Below are positions 16,006-24,478 of a DNA stretch of 34,754 bases, piece by piece (within the stretch, counting starts at the first letter, position 1; the number at the start of each line of letters is the position of its first letter). The DNA comes from an uncultured Saprospiraceae bacterium (GTDB lineage Bacteria; Bacteroidota; Bacteroidia; Chitinophagales; Saprospiraceae). Under the pieces are notes generated by a model. The model worked only from the letters and a program-made list of their open reading frames with translations. It ran no database searches and was not told the origin of the DNA. The stretch lies in NCBI GenBank assembly GCA_938028705.1, contig CALIZI010000439.1, forward strand, positions 1 through 34,754, in the 5' to 3' direction. A program made the translations under genes and the position numbers.

Positions 16006-18276
16006 ATGGCTTTTGATATTGATATGATTAAAAAGGTGTACAGCGAGCTACCTGCCAAGATAGCCGCAGTACGCAAGGCACTTCAACGTCCGCTTACCCT
16101 TACAGAAAAAATCCTTTACACGCACCTACATGCAGAATCTCCTTTGCAAAATTATGGACGCGGCAAAGATTACGTCTATTACGCACCCGACCGCGTGACG
16201 ATGCAAGATGCTACAGCACAAATGGCATTGCTGCAATTTATGATGTCGGGCAAAAAGAAAGTAGCTGTACCGAGTACCGTCCACTGCGACCACTTGATAC
16301 AAGCCAAAACAGGCGCGGCGGCAGATTTGAAAACTGCCAATACTGTCAATTCAGAGGTTTACGATTTCCTCGAATCGGTATCAGATAAATTTGGTATCGG
16401 ATTTTGGAAACCGGGTGCAGGTATCATTCACCAAGTGATGTTGGAAAATTATGTTTTTCCGGGCGGAATGATGATTGGTACGGATTCGCATACCGTAAAT
16501 GGTGGCGGATTGGGTATGATTTCGATTGGTGTAGGTGGCGCAGACGCTGTTGATGTGATGGCGGATATGCCCTGGGAATTGAAAAATCCGAAAATCATCG
16601 GAGTCAAACTCACCGGTAAAATGTCCGGTTGGACGGCTTCGAAGGATGTCATATTAAAGGTCGCGGGTATTGTATCGGCTAAGGGCGGTACAGGCGCGAT
16701 TGTAGAATATTTCGGACCTGGCGCAGAGACGCTTTCCGCAACAGGAAAAGGTACGATTTGTAATATGGGCGCAGAAATCGGCGCGACAACTTCTATCTTT
16801 GGTTACGATGAATCAATGAGTCGCTACCTCAAAGCCACCGACCGCGCAGACGTGGCTGCCCTCGCAGATGAAGTGGCAGAACATTTAACCGGAGATTTGG
16901 TGTGCTATCATTCGCCGGAAGATTACTTCGACCAAGTGATTGAAATTGACCTTTCAACACTCGAACCGCATGTCAACGGACCGTTTACACCGGATTTAGC
17001 TTGGCCTATTTCCAAATTTGCGGCAGCCGTTAAAGAAAATAATTATCCACAAAAACTTGAAGTTGGTTTGATTGGTTCTTGTACCAACTCGTCTTACGAA
17101 GACCTTGACCGTGCAGCTTCATTGGCGCGTCAGGCAGTGGCAAAGAATCTGAAAGTGAAGTCTGAATTTACCGTAACGCCGGGTTCGGAGCAAGTACGCT
17201 ACACCGTAGAGCGCGATGGTCAATTGGATGCTTTTGAGAAAATGGGCGGTGTCGTTCTCGCCAATGCTTGCGGACCATGTATCGGTCAGTGGGCGCGACA
17301 TAATGACAATCCTGACCAAGAAAATTCGATTATCACGTCTTTTAATAGAAACTTCTCGAAGCGTAATGACGGTAATCCAAAAACCAATTCTTTCGTGGCT
17401 TCGCCGGAAATCGTAACGGCAATGGCTATCGCGGGTGATTTGACTTTTAATCCGCTGACCGATTCGCTGACCAATGAAAATGGCGAACAAGTGAAACTCG
17501 ACCCACCAACCGGAGTAGAGTTGCCACCGAAGGGTTTTGATGTGAAAGATTTGGGTTTTGAAGCACCTGCCGAAGATGGTAGCGGCATCGAAATCAAAGT
17601 CAGCCCGACCTCTGACCGCCTGCAATTGCTCACGCCATTCAAAAAACTCACGCACGAACAACTGCAAGGACAACGCACCTTAATCAAAGCCAAAGGCAAA
17701 TGTACGACAGACCATATTTCGATGGCTGGTCCGTGGTTGAAGTTTAGAGGTCACTTGGAAAATATCTCGAACAACTGTTACACCGGTGCGGTCAATGCTT
17801 TTAATGACAAAACCAATACCGTTTGGAATGCGACCAATAATGAATTTATGGCAGTGCCGGATTCAGCGCGTTTGTATCAGAAAAATGGCGTAGGTACAGT
17901 CGTATTTGGCGAAGAGAATTTGGGTGAAGGTTCATCACGCGAACATGCAGCGATGGAGCCGCGCTTCTTGGGTGTTACGGCAGTCATCGTGAAGTCTTTC
18001 GCACGTATCCATGAGACGAATTTGAAGAAACAAGGGATGCTTGCCCTCACCTTCGTCAATAAGGATGACTACGATAAAGTCCGCCAAGATGATACGGTGG
18101 ATATTGATGGTCTCAATACCTTCGCACCGGGCAAAAACCTAACGGTCACGCTCAATCATGCCGACGGTACGAAAGATAGCTTTGAAGTGGCACACACTTA
18201 TTCCGCACCGCAAGTGGAATGGGTGAAAGCAGGGTCAGCTTTGAATAAGATTAGAATTGATGAAGGGGTAGCGTAA
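16006..18276 (+). CDS. acn: Aconitate hydratase (mitochondrial-type aconitase)
   Basis: A 756-residue cytosolic TCA-cycle enzyme that isomerises citrate to isocitrate through a [4Fe-4S] cluster. The three cluster cysteines are present: Cys359 in GSCTNSS, and Cys422 and Cys425 in [10 protein letters not shown]. Other family blocks are [85 protein letters not shown] and [17 protein letters not shown] (swivel domain). Length and motifs fit the mitochondrial-like aconitase group common in Bacteroidota, not AcnB. It has its own promoter and a strong terminator. Its last 29 codons, stop and terminator are repeated at 20561-20700, beyond a two-gene cassette, so the gene's 3' end may have served as an insertion target. 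Confidence 0.97.
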   Translation: MAFDIDMIKKVYSELPAKIAAVRKALQRPLTLTEKILYTHLHAESPLQNYGRGKDYVYYAPDRVTMQDATAQMALLQFMMSGKKKVAVPSTVHCDHLIQAKTGAAADLKTANTVNSEVYDFLESVSDKFGIGFWKPGAGIIHQVMLENYVFPGGMMIGTDSHTVNGGGLGMISIGVGGADAVDVMADMPWELKNPKIIGVKLTGKMSGWTASKDVILKVAGIVSAKGGTGAIVEYFGPGAETLSATGKGTICNMGAEIGATTSIFGYDESMSRYLKATDRADVAALADEVAEHLTGDLVCYHSPEDYFDQVIEIDLSTLEPHVNGPFTPDLAWPISKFAAAVKENNYPQKLEVGLIGSCTNSSYEDLDRAASLARQAVAKNLKVKSEFTVTPGSEQVRYTVERDGQLDAFEKMGGVVLANACGPCIGQWARHNDNPDQENSIITSFNRNFSKRNDGNPKTNSFVASPEIVTAMAIAGDLTFNPLTDSLTNENGEQVKLDPPTGVELPPKGFDVKDLGFEAPAEDGSGIEIKVSPTSDRLQLLTPFKKLTHEQLQGQRTLIKAKGKCTTDHISMAGPWLKFRGHLENISNNCYTGAVNAFNDKTNTVWNATNNEFMAVPDSARLYQKNGVGTVVFGEENLGEGSSREHAAMEPRFLGVTAVIVKSFARIHETNLKKQGMLALTFVNKDDYDKVRQDDTVDIDGLNTFAPGKNLTVTLNHADGTKDSFEVAHTYSAPQVEWVKAGSALNKIRIDEGVA

Positions 18277-18330
18277 GTTGCTTTTTCTCGTTTATGATAT
18301 GAAGCCGTCTCGCGTTTGTGGGGCGGCTTT
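18191..18330. repeat. Left 140-bp direct repeat flanking the defence cassette (acn 3' end)
   Basis: This stretch covers the last 28 sense codons of acn, its stop and the terminator stem. It aligns without gaps to 20561-20700 with 132 of 140 identical bases (counted by eye). The offset is exactly 2370 bp. The two repeats bracket the ATPase-HNH pair. Confidence 0.9.
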
Positions 18331-18339
18331 TGTTTTTTT
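18302..18339 (+). terminator. Rho-independent terminator of acn
   Basis: Stem AAGCCGTCTC (18302-18311) pairs with GGGGCGGCTT (18320-18329) over 10 bp including two G-U pairs. The loop is 8 nt, followed by TTGTTTTTTT. It lies 25 bp after the acn stop. Confidence 0.8.
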
Positions 18340-18359
18340 CAACACTTATTTGTAATTTG
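18330..18359 (+). promoter_or_regulatory. Candidate promoter of the ATPase-HNH operon
   Basis: TTG at 18330-18332, 20 bp, then TAATTTG at 18353-18359. The -7 box is one base short of TAnnTTTG. The -33 element overlaps the T-tract of the acn terminator, exactly at the left border of the cassette. Leader about 37 nt. Confidence 0.4.
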
Positions 18360-18403
18360 CGAATTAGAACTTATTTTCAGTCAAATTTGATTTTCATTCA
18401 ATC

Positions 18404-19660
18404 ATGCACATAAAAAAAGTCAGCATACAAAACCTGCGTTCTATTCGACACTTCGAGATGGAATTTGAGCAACCTGCGGGATGGCATGTGCTGATTGGGG
18501 ATAATGGGTCGGGGAAATCTTCTATTTTGAGAGGAATGGCTTTAGTCTTTGTCGGTTTTGAAGAATTTTATATTCTAAGAACAGATCCATTGGATTATTT
18601 AAATTATCAAAAACCTACGGGCTCTGTACTATTTACCATGGACAGAGATGATGAGGATAATGAGTATGGCTTTTCAATTAGGAGGGAATATGGCGATATT
18701 ATACCTATAATCACAGTAAAATATTTAAAAAGGTATCAGGAAATGCAAAAATCACCTGATAAATATATAAAATTACCCTCGCCAGAAGGTTTTTCTGCAT
18801 CATTCGGACCATTCAGACGATTTACAGGAGGAAATCCAGAATGGGATAATGCCTTCAAATCAAATTTAAAATCAGCAGCTCACATTTCTGTTTTTGGGGA
18901 AGATGTAGCATTAACAGAAACTATAAGTTGGCTCGTTAACCTTAATTATAAGCGACTCGAAAAAGATAAAGAAGCAACCTCTATTTTAAAACATTTAAAA
19001 ATTTTCATAAACGACGGCAAACTCCTCCCACATGGCGCAAAAATCACCAATGTCTCCTCTAACGGAGTATTCTTGACAGATGGCAACGGCTTGGAAGTCA
19101 GCGTAAATGAAATGAGTGATGGTTTTCGTTCCATATTAAGTATGACATTTGAAATTATCCGTCAAATGGTTGCACATTTTGGAGCAGATGAAGTATTTGA
19201 ATCCATCCAAGATGGGGAAATCAAAATAGACGTACCCGGCGTAGTGATGATAGACGAAGTAGATGCCCACCTACACCCGACTTGGCAGACCGAAATTGGT
19301 TTTTGGTTTACCAAATATTTTCCGAATATTCAATTCATCGTCACTACACATAGCCCGTTGGTGTGTCGTGCGTCTGAGCGAGGGAGTATTTGGCGATTGG
19401 CGGCTCCGGGTAGTGGTGAGGAATCGCGTGAGATTACAGGTCTGGAAAAAGAGCAATTGATTGTCGGGAATATTTTGGATGCTTATGGAACGGAATTGTT
19501 TGGTGAGTCGCCTGTTCGCACAAAAAAATCTGACGAAAAACGCAAACGACTTGGACAACTAAATATCCTTCACGCACTTGGTAAAATAAAAGACAAAGAA
19601 GAAACTGAACGCCGCGAACTTCAGAAAATACTGACGACCGATGATCCAACCGGCTTCTAA
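18404..19660 (+). CDS. ptuA: AAA/ABC-type ATPase, Septu PtuA-like
   Basis: A 418-residue ATPase of the SMC/RecF/OLD-like group. Walker A GDNGSGKSS (residues 32-40, Lys38), an ABC-signature-like SDGFRS near 233, Walker B VVMIDEVDAHLHP (Asp284, Glu285) and an H-loop TTHSPL near 316 are all intact. No TOPRIM nuclease domain follows, which separates it from OLD nucleases. The C-terminus is charged and helical. It overlaps the HNH gene by 20 nt, so the two are co-translated. An ATPase of this type next to an HNH nuclease is the layout of Septu antiphage systems (PtuA/PtuB) and of the effector pair in some retrons. No reverse transcriptase is present here, so a stand-alone Septu-like system is the best fit. 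The gene name is by analogy. Confidence 0.7.
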   Translation: MHIKKVSIQNLRSIRHFEMEFEQPAGWHVLIGDNGSGKSSILRGMALVFVGFEEFYILRTDPLDYLNYQKPTGSVLFTMDRDDEDNEYGFSIRREYGDIIPIITVKYLKRYQEMQKSPDKYIKLPSPEGFSASFGPFRRFTGGNPEWDNAFKSNLKSAAHISVFGEDVALTETISWLVNLNYKRLEKDKEATSILKHLKIFINDGKLLPHGAKITNVSSNGVFLTDGNGLEVSVNEMSDGFRSILSMTFEIIRQMVAHFGADEVFESIQDGEIKIDVPGVVMIDEVDAHLHPTWQTEIGFWFTKYFPNIQFIVTTHSPLVCRASERGSIWRLAAPGSGEESREITGLEKEQLIVGNILDAYGTELFGESPVRTKKSDEKRKRLGQLNILHALGKIKDKEETERRELQKILTTDDPTGF

Positions 19661-20513
19661 AAATATCAAAACTTCGACGGTACGCAGGTTGAAAGATTTG
19701 CAAAAACGTATCAATGACCAACCGACCTTCAAGGATATGGTCAAGAAAGCGCAGTCGCTATGGAAAAGTAAAAGCGGTTCCAAAGTCGGCAAAGCAGCTT
19801 TTGAAGATATAAAACAGACACTCATTGACATGTGTGTTTCTGTCGAAGTTTGCAATTATTGTGAACAAAATGAAGCCAATGATATTGAACATATTTCGCC
19901 CAAATCATTCTTTCCTAAACTGACATTTGTCTGGCTGAATTATCTACTCGCTTGTGCCAAATGTAACACTATATTAAAATCAGACAAATGCTATGTACTT
20001 GATGCCAATGATAATACTCATTTTGTAAAAAGAGGTACGCAGCCACCACATCCTATCTATGCGTTCATCAATCCGCGTCTTGAAAATCCCAATGATTTTC
20101 TAATACTCAATATGCAAACCTTTGAATTTGAATTGATGCCCGGATTGAATAAAAAAGATACAGCCAAAGCCGAAAAGACGCTTGAGATTCTTCAACTCAA
20201 CGAAAGGTCAAAATTACTGGAAGCCAGAGAAAGTGCCGCTAAATATTACTATGACAGAATAGAACGATTGGTCAACATTTTGAATAGTCGCACCTTACCG
20301 GAGCTAAAATCACACCTGACACCTTACGATACTCGATTTGATTTTAGCCAAAATATCACAACAATCAAGGCGGAAATTAAAACCTCATTTAAAAACAACA
20401 TTCAAATTCATCAGCATCCTTCAGTGTGGCACGCGATTAAAAAAGTGGAAAGCATGACCAATTCAAATTGGAAAAATCTCTTTAACCAAATTCCCGAAGC
20501 TCTCACTTGGTGA
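19641..20513 (+). CDS. ptuB: HNH endonuclease, Septu PtuB-like
   Basis: A 290-residue protein with an HNH/zinc-ribbon nuclease core at about 68-115. A CNYCE knuckle (Cys71, Cys74) comes first, then NDIEHISPKSFFP (His84, candidate catalytic), W-LN (Asn100) and LLACAKCN (Cys105, Cys108), followed by KSDK. The spacing C-x2-C, EH-x-x-PK, N-x-LL-x-C-x2-CN and K matches the PtuB/retron-associated HNH group. The C-terminal 170 residues are helical and unassigned. It starts inside the end of the ATPase gene (20-nt overlap). It is predicted to cut DNA when the ATPase complex senses infection; this rests on known Septu behaviour and has not been shown for this protein. The acn remnant follows 47 bp downstream. 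Confidence 0.7.
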   Translation: MIQPASKNIKTSTVRRLKDLQKRINDQPTFKDMVKKAQSLWKSKSGSKVGKAAFEDIKQTLIDMCVSVEVCNYCEQNEANDIEHISPKSFFPKLTFVWLNYLLACAKCNTILKSDKCYVLDANDNTHFVKRGTQPPHPIYAFINPRLENPNDFLILNMQTFEFELMPGLNKKDTAKAEKTLEILQLNERSKLLEARESAAKYYYDRIERLVNILNSRTLPELKSHLTPYDTRFDFSQNITTIKAEIKTSFKNNIQIHQHPSVWHAIKKVESMTNSNWKNLFNQIPEALTW

Positions 20514-20560
20514 TTAAGTCCATTTTTTTTTTGCAAAAATGAAAAACCCCGTAACACACG

Positions 20561-20646
20561 CACACACCTACTTTGCACCGCAAGTGGAATGGGTGAAAGC
20601 GGGGTCAGCTTTGAATAAGATTAGAATTGATGAAGGGGTGGCGTAA
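20561..20646 (+). pseudogene. acn: Displaced 3' fragment of aconitase gene
   Basis: Holds the last 28 sense codons of an acn allele and its TAA, with no start or upstream part. Compared with 18191-18276 there are six differences. Five are at third codon positions, and the only amino-acid change is one Ser codon to Phe (TCC to TTT, two of the six). The fragment therefore diverged mostly under protein-coding constraint before it was cut off. It directly follows the HNH gene. Confidence 0.85.
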
Positions 20647-20671
20647 GTTGCTTTTTCTCGTTTATGATATG

Positions 20672-20706
20672 AAGCCGTCTTGCGTTTGTGGGGTGGCTTT
20701 TTGTGT
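20672..20706 (+). terminator. Terminator copy downstream of the acn fragment
   Basis: Stem AAGCCGTCTT with GGGGTGGCTT, the counterpart of 18302-18329. The two differences from the left copy turn one G-C and one C-G pair into G-U and U-G pairs, so the stem is kept. It can serve as the terminator of the HNH operon. Confidence 0.6.
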
Positions 20707-20740
20707 TTATATTGCATCAAGATTTTGGATAACGAAAAAA

Positions 20741-21349
20741 TCAAGGCATTTTTAACAATGGTTCTAAATCAACTTCAAAGTTTGGCATTAGATCTTCACC
20801 GGAAAGGGTTTTATCAAATCCTTCTACAAGTTCAATTGAGCCGTCTTCTCGATAGATGTGGGTCGTTTTTTCGTAACGATTGATAAGCCAAGCAAGCCTC
20901 ACTCTATTCTCCATCCACTCTAACATTTTTTCTTTCAGTTTTTTCAAATTACTCGTAGGCGTGACAACTTCTGCGATAAAATCAGGTGGAACATAAATAA
21001 ATTTATCGTAATCTTCTCTCGGAACAGCACTCCATCTTTCGGTACTTATCCAATTGGCATTTGCTGTGCGTATCGCTGTATTTTGCAATTCAAAACCTAC
21101 ACTCGGACTAAATGAAATCCCCATACCGTATTTTTTCTCCCATTTCCAAATTGCCCGACAAATCAGCTTTTGACACCATGCCACCGGAAAGACCAATAAA
21201 GGCTTGATAAGGATATTTCGGTCTTTATCTCGTTCAATCAGCATATTATCATTCGCTCCGCAAAATTCAAGGAACTCCTCGTCCGTCATGTCGTCTTTGT
21301 ACTTGCGGATTTGGTATTCAAAATGATTCATGCCTTCTATGATGAGCAT
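20741..21349 (-). CDS. Uma2-family (DUF820, PD-(D/E)XK fold) protein, probably non-canonical active site
   Basis: A 202-residue protein of the Uma2/DUF820 family, which has a restriction-endonuclease-like fold and is very common in cyanobacteria and some Bacteroidota. Family features are MTDEEFLEFCGANDNMLIER, a W...YG.GISFSPSVGFEL segment, WISTERW, PPDFIAEVVTPTSNLKKL...MLEW and a final LSGEDLMP. Usual members read R-x-P-D-x-x-W before the WIS strand. Here the text is RTANANWIS, so the expected catalytic Asp is Asn; the later Glu and Lys remain. The role of the family is unclear; it spreads with mobile DNA. The start could also be Met7 (21331). It is convergent with acn and begins just beyond the displaced acn terminator, so it was probably acn's original neighbour. 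Confidence 0.75.
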   Translation of the reverse strand: MLIIEGMNHFEYQIRKYKDDMTDEEFLEFCGANDNMLIERDKDRNILIKPLLVFPVAWCQKLICRAIWKWEKKYGMGISFSPSVGFELQNTAIRTANANWISTERWSAVPREDYDKFIYVPPDFIAEVVTPTSNLKKLKEKMLEWMENRVRLAWLINRYEKTTHIYREDGSIELVEGFDKTLSGEDLMPNFEVDLEPLLKMP

Positions 21350-21440
21350 AATTGATAACTAATTTTGGTTTGATGTATTTTTCAAATGTACAAAAAAAAC
21401 AATCAACATCCAACCCCACAACCCACACTTTAGCGTTACA

Positions 21441-24257
21441 TTAACGCATCAAAAACATACTCCGCTTCTTATCCAATTCGCGGAAAAACGGGTCGCTCAG
21501 GTCATCAATAAAACGTATCGCTTCGCCCGTCGATTTCATTTCCGGTCCGAGATTTTTATCTACATTTGGGAATTTATCGAAAGAAAAAACGGGTACTTTT
21601 ATCGCGTAGCCATCGAGTTTGTTGATCATTTCAAAATCGGTCAATTTATGCGTGCCGAGCATCACCAATGTAGCGATTTTGAGATAAGGTTGCTGATAGG
21701 CTTTCGCTATGAATGGCGTAGTACGTGAGCCGCGCGGATTGGCTTCGATGACATAGACTTTTTCATCTTTTATCGCAAATTGAATATTAATCAAACCCTT
21801 GATTTTCAGTGCAAAAGCCAACTCGTGGGTGTATTTTTTCATTTGCTCCAATACATCATCCGAAAGACTGTAAGGAGGCAGCACCGCCGAGCTATCGCCG
21901 GAGTGAATCCCTGCCGGTTCGATGTGTTCCATGATGCCCATGATGTGTACATTTTCGCCATCACAAATCGCGTCAATTTCGGCTTCTTTGGCACGTTCAA
22001 GGAATTGGTCAATCAAGATTTTATTGTCGGGCATGTGCTTGAGGATGCCCAAGACCGAGTGTTCCAATTCATCATCATTAATCACGATACGCATACGCTG
22101 TCCGCCTAATACATAGGAAGGGCGCACCAAGACGGGATAGGTCACGCGATTGGCAATTACGAGGGCTTCGTCGGCATCATCGGCTGCGCCGTATTCGGGG
22201 TAGGGAATGTCGAGTTCTTTGAGCAAATCAGAGAATGCGCCTCGGTCTTCTGCCAAGTCCATTGACTCATAACTCGTGCCGATGATTTTGATGCCTTTTT
22301 CATGGAATTTTTCGGCGAGTTTGAGGGCAGTTTGTCCGCCCAATTGGACGATGATGCCTTCGGGTTTTTCGTGGTCGATGATTTCTTCGATATGTTCCCA
22401 AAATATAGGTTCAAAATATAATTTGTCTGCCACATCAAAATCCGTAGAGACGGTTTCGGGATTACAATTTATCATAATCGCTTCATAACCCGCTTCTTTT
22501 ATTGCCAAAATTCCGTGTACGCAACAGTAGTCAAACTCAATGCCCTGACCAATGCGATTCGGACCGGAACCCAAGACGATAATTTTCTTTTTATCGCTCG
22601 GAATACTTTCATTTTCATCATCAAAAGTCGAATAATAATAAGGTGTTTGCGCTTCAAATTCGGCGGCGCAGGTATCGACCATTTTATAGGTACGTTTGAT
22701 ACCAAGTTTTTTGCGGTGCTTGGTGACTTGCTCCTCTTTGATACGCATGAGCCACGCAATTTGAGCATCCGAGTAGCCGACTTGTTTGAGTTCTTTCAGA
22801 AAATTATAATCCAAATCCTCCGCGACATTGAAGCGAATAACTTGTTCTTCGTACTTCACCAACCGCTTAATCTGTGACGTAAACCACGGGTCGATATGCG
22901 TCAATTTTTTAATCGTGCGGGCAGGTACACCCAAGCGAAGCGCGTCTTTTAAGCGATAAATCCTGTCATCACTCGCCAACTCCAATCGCTGCATAATATC
23001 GTCGGTGCGTATCCATTCTTTTTTGTCTGCGCCGAGTCCCATGCGTCCATTTTCTTGCGATTGACAGGCTTTTTGTAATGCCTCTAAAAATGTACGACCA
23101 ATCGCCATGACCTCTCCGACGGATTTCATTTGCAATCCTAAGCGGTGGTCAGAACCATGAAATTTATCGAAATTCCAACGCGGCATTTTTACAATCACAT
23201 AATCTAATGTGGGTTCAAAATACGCGGAAGTCGTCTTGGTAATTTGGTTTTTTAATTCATCTAATGTATAACCAATCGCCAATTTTGCGGCAATTTTCGC
23301 AATCGGATAACCCGTTGCTTTACTCGCTAAGGCAGAGGAACGTGATACACGCGGATTGATTTCTATGGGAATAAGTTGCTCATCCACAGGGTTTTGTGCA
23401 AATTGAACATTGCAGCCTCCGGCAAAATTTCCAAGTGAGCGCATCATACGCATGGCATCGTTTCGCATTTGTTGATAGCCTCTGTCGGAAAGCGTCATCG
23501 CGGGGGCAACGGTGATGCTGTCGCCCGTATGAATGCCCATCGGGTCGAGATTTTCTACCGTACAGATGATGACAACATTATCATTGTCATCGCGCAAAAG
23601 TTCCAATTCAAATTCCTTCCAGCCCAAGACGGCTTTCTCTACGAGTACCTCATGCGTAGGCGATGCATTGAGCGCACGACGCAGGGCTTCCTCAAAATCT
23701 TCCTTGCGATGTACAAAGCCGCCGCCCGTACCACCAAGCGTATAGGAAGGTCGCAAAACGAGTGGAAAACCGATTTTTTGCGCCGCCTCCATGCCTTCCA
23801 AAAAGGAATTGGCAATCTGCGAAGGCGCGACCTCCATCCCCATACCGACGACATGCTTTTTGAACATTTCGCGGTTTTCGGTCAGTTCGATGGCATTGAT
23901 GTCAACGCCAATCATTCGCACGCCGTATTTTTCCCATACGCCGCGCTTGTCGGTTTCGATAGCGAGATTGAGGGCGGTTTGTCCGCCCATCGTAGGGAGT
24001 ACGGCATCTATCTGACGCTCTTCGAGAATCTCAATAATGCTTTCCACCGTAAGCGGCAGCAAATAAATATGGTCGGCAGTGACGGGGTCGGTCATAATGG
24101 TCGCGGGATTGGAATTGATGAGGCTGACCTCTATTCCTTCTTCGCGCAAACTCCGCGCCGCCTGCGTACCGGAGTAGTCAAATTCGCAAGCCTGACCAAT
24201 GATGATAGGTCCGCTGCCGATGATTAGAATGGATTTTATTGATGTGTCGCGTGGCAT
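21441..24257 (-). CDS. carB: Carbamoyl-phosphate synthase large subunit, without MGS domain
   Basis: A 938-residue ammonia-channelling subunit making carbamoyl phosphate for arginine and pyrimidines. Two homologous synthetase halves are visible. Each starts with a GSGP-x-x-I-G-Q motif (IGSGPIIIGQACEFDYSG near 12; LGSGPNRIGQGIEFDYC near 560) and has an ATP-grasp domain (LRPSYTLGGTGGG near 170; VRPSYVLGGQRMRIV near 710) with its metal-binding EINPR or EANPR. An oligomerisation region lies between them. The protein ends at DPFFRELDKKRSMFLMR, just where the E. coli enzyme continues into the methylglyoxal-synthase-like domain that binds UMP and ornithine. The shorter form is usual in Bacteroidota as far as I know, so allosteric control must differ. 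No small subunit carA is nearby. It is divergent from truA. The start MPRDTSIKSILIIG fits the family. Confidence 0.95.
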   Translation of the reverse strand: MPRDTSIKSILIIGSGPIIIGQACEFDYSGTQAARSLREEGIEVSLINSNPATIMTDPVTADHIYLLPLTVESIIEILEERQIDAVLPTMGGQTALNLAIETDKRGVWEKYGVRMIGVDINAIELTENREMFKKHVVGMGMEVAPSQIANSFLEGMEAAQKIGFPLVLRPSYTLGGTGGGFVHRKEDFEEALRRALNASPTHEVLVEKAVLGWKEFELELLRDDNDNVVIICTVENLDPMGIHTGDSITVAPAMTLSDRGYQQMRNDAMRMMRSLGNFAGGCNVQFAQNPVDEQLIPIEINPRVSRSSALASKATGYPIAKIAAKLAIGYTLDELKNQITKTTSAYFEPTLDYVIVKMPRWNFDKFHGSDHRLGLQMKSVGEVMAIGRTFLEALQKACQSQENGRMGLGADKKEWIRTDDIMQRLELASDDRIYRLKDALRLGVPARTIKKLTHIDPWFTSQIKRLVKYEEQVIRFNVAEDLDYNFLKELKQVGYSDAQIAWLMRIKEEQVTKHRKKLGIKRTYKMVDTCAAEFEAQTPYYYSTFDDENESIPSDKKKIIVLGSGPNRIGQGIEFDYCCVHGILAIKEAGYEAIMINCNPETVSTDFDVADKLYFEPIFWEHIEEIIDHEKPEGIIVQLGGQTALKLAEKFHEKGIKIIGTSYESMDLAEDRGAFSDLLKELDIPYPEYGAADDADEALVIANRVTYPVLVRPSYVLGGQRMRIVINDDELEHSVLGILKHMPDNKILIDQFLERAKEAEIDAICDGENVHIMGIMEHIEPAGIHSGDSSAVLPPYSLSDDVLEQMKKYTHELAFALKIKGLINIQFAIKDEKVYVIEANPRGSRTTPFIAKAYQQPYLKIATLVMLGTHKLTDFEMINKLDGYAIKVPVFSFDKFPNVDKNLGPEMKSTGEAIRFIDDLSDPFFRELDKKRSMFLMR

Positions 24258-24271
24258 GTGTTGCTCAAGTG

Positions 24272-24360
24272 GCGAGTAGTGAGTAGTGAGTAGTGAGTGA
24301 CGAGTAGCGAGTGATTTAAACCCGTAACCCGTAACCCGAAAACCCGTAACCCGTAACCCG
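24272..24360. repeat. Word repeats in the carB leader
   Basis: Two tandem arrays: 24272-24312 built from GCGAGTAGTGAGTAGTGAGT variants, and 24319-24360 built from AACCCGTAACCCGTAACCCG units. Both lie between the carB -7 box and its start codon, so they are transcribed. The first array shares its word with the aconitase leader. Confidence 0.8.
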
Positions 24361-24376
24361 GATGATTATTTTGGGG

Positions 24377-24384
24377 CAAATATA
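24377..24384 (-). promoter_or_regulatory. -7 box of the carB promoter
   Basis: The minus strand reads CCGTATATTTGCCCC, with TATATTTG matching TAnnTTTG. It is identical in core to the acn promoter. No clear TTG lies 20 bp upstream. Predicted start near 24370, leader about 113 nt. Confidence 0.5.
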
Positions 24385-24417
24385 CGGTTTGGTAATTTTA
24401 CATTTACCTAAAAGCTG

Positions 24418-24448
24418 TTTGTAATTTGTTTTTCTTTGTCTATTTTGG
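24418..24448 (+). promoter_or_regulatory. Candidate truA promoter
   Basis: -33 TTTG (24418-24421), 19-bp spacer, -7-like TATTTTGG (24441-24448). The start would be near 24455, 24 nt before the ATG. Confidence 0.4.
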
Positions 24449-24478
24449 TACGTAAGAAAAAATATTTTAACTGAAAAC

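Larger units (their letters stand above)
18331..20560 (+). mobile_element. Two-gene defence cassette between acn 3'-end direct repeats
   Basis: About 2.2 kb holding only the ATPase and HNH genes, bounded on both sides by copies of the acn 3' end and terminator. No integrase, transposase or tRNA is present. The arrangement is what single-crossover or site-specific integration of a circle carrying an acn 3' end would leave. Mobility is inferred from the flanking duplication only. Confidence 0.6.

Noticed and set aside
17119-17673. 184-codon and overlapping 137-codon frames antisense to acn
   Set aside because: Both lie inside aconitase, which is complete with all catalytic motifs; no independent start signal or family pattern.
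18404-20513. Retron with Septu-type effectors
   Set aside because: The ATPase and HNH proteins resemble retron effectors, but there is no reverse transcriptase and no room for an msr-msd RNA between the acn terminator and the ATPase start.
23469-24227. 252-codon open frame antisense to carB
   Set aside because: It lies fully inside the intact carB gene in the opposite direction and has no recognisable protein features; it is a composition shadow.
21441-24257. CarB truncation by mutation
   Set aside because: The protein stops about where the regulatory domain would begin, with a natural-looking end. As far as I know Bacteroidota CarB proteins commonly lack this domain, so it is not treated as damage.
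24272-24360. CRISPR-like tandem repeats
   Set aside because: Units are short, contiguous and variable, with no constant repeat-spacer pattern and no cas genes in the window. The same holds for 15845, 25221 and 30948.
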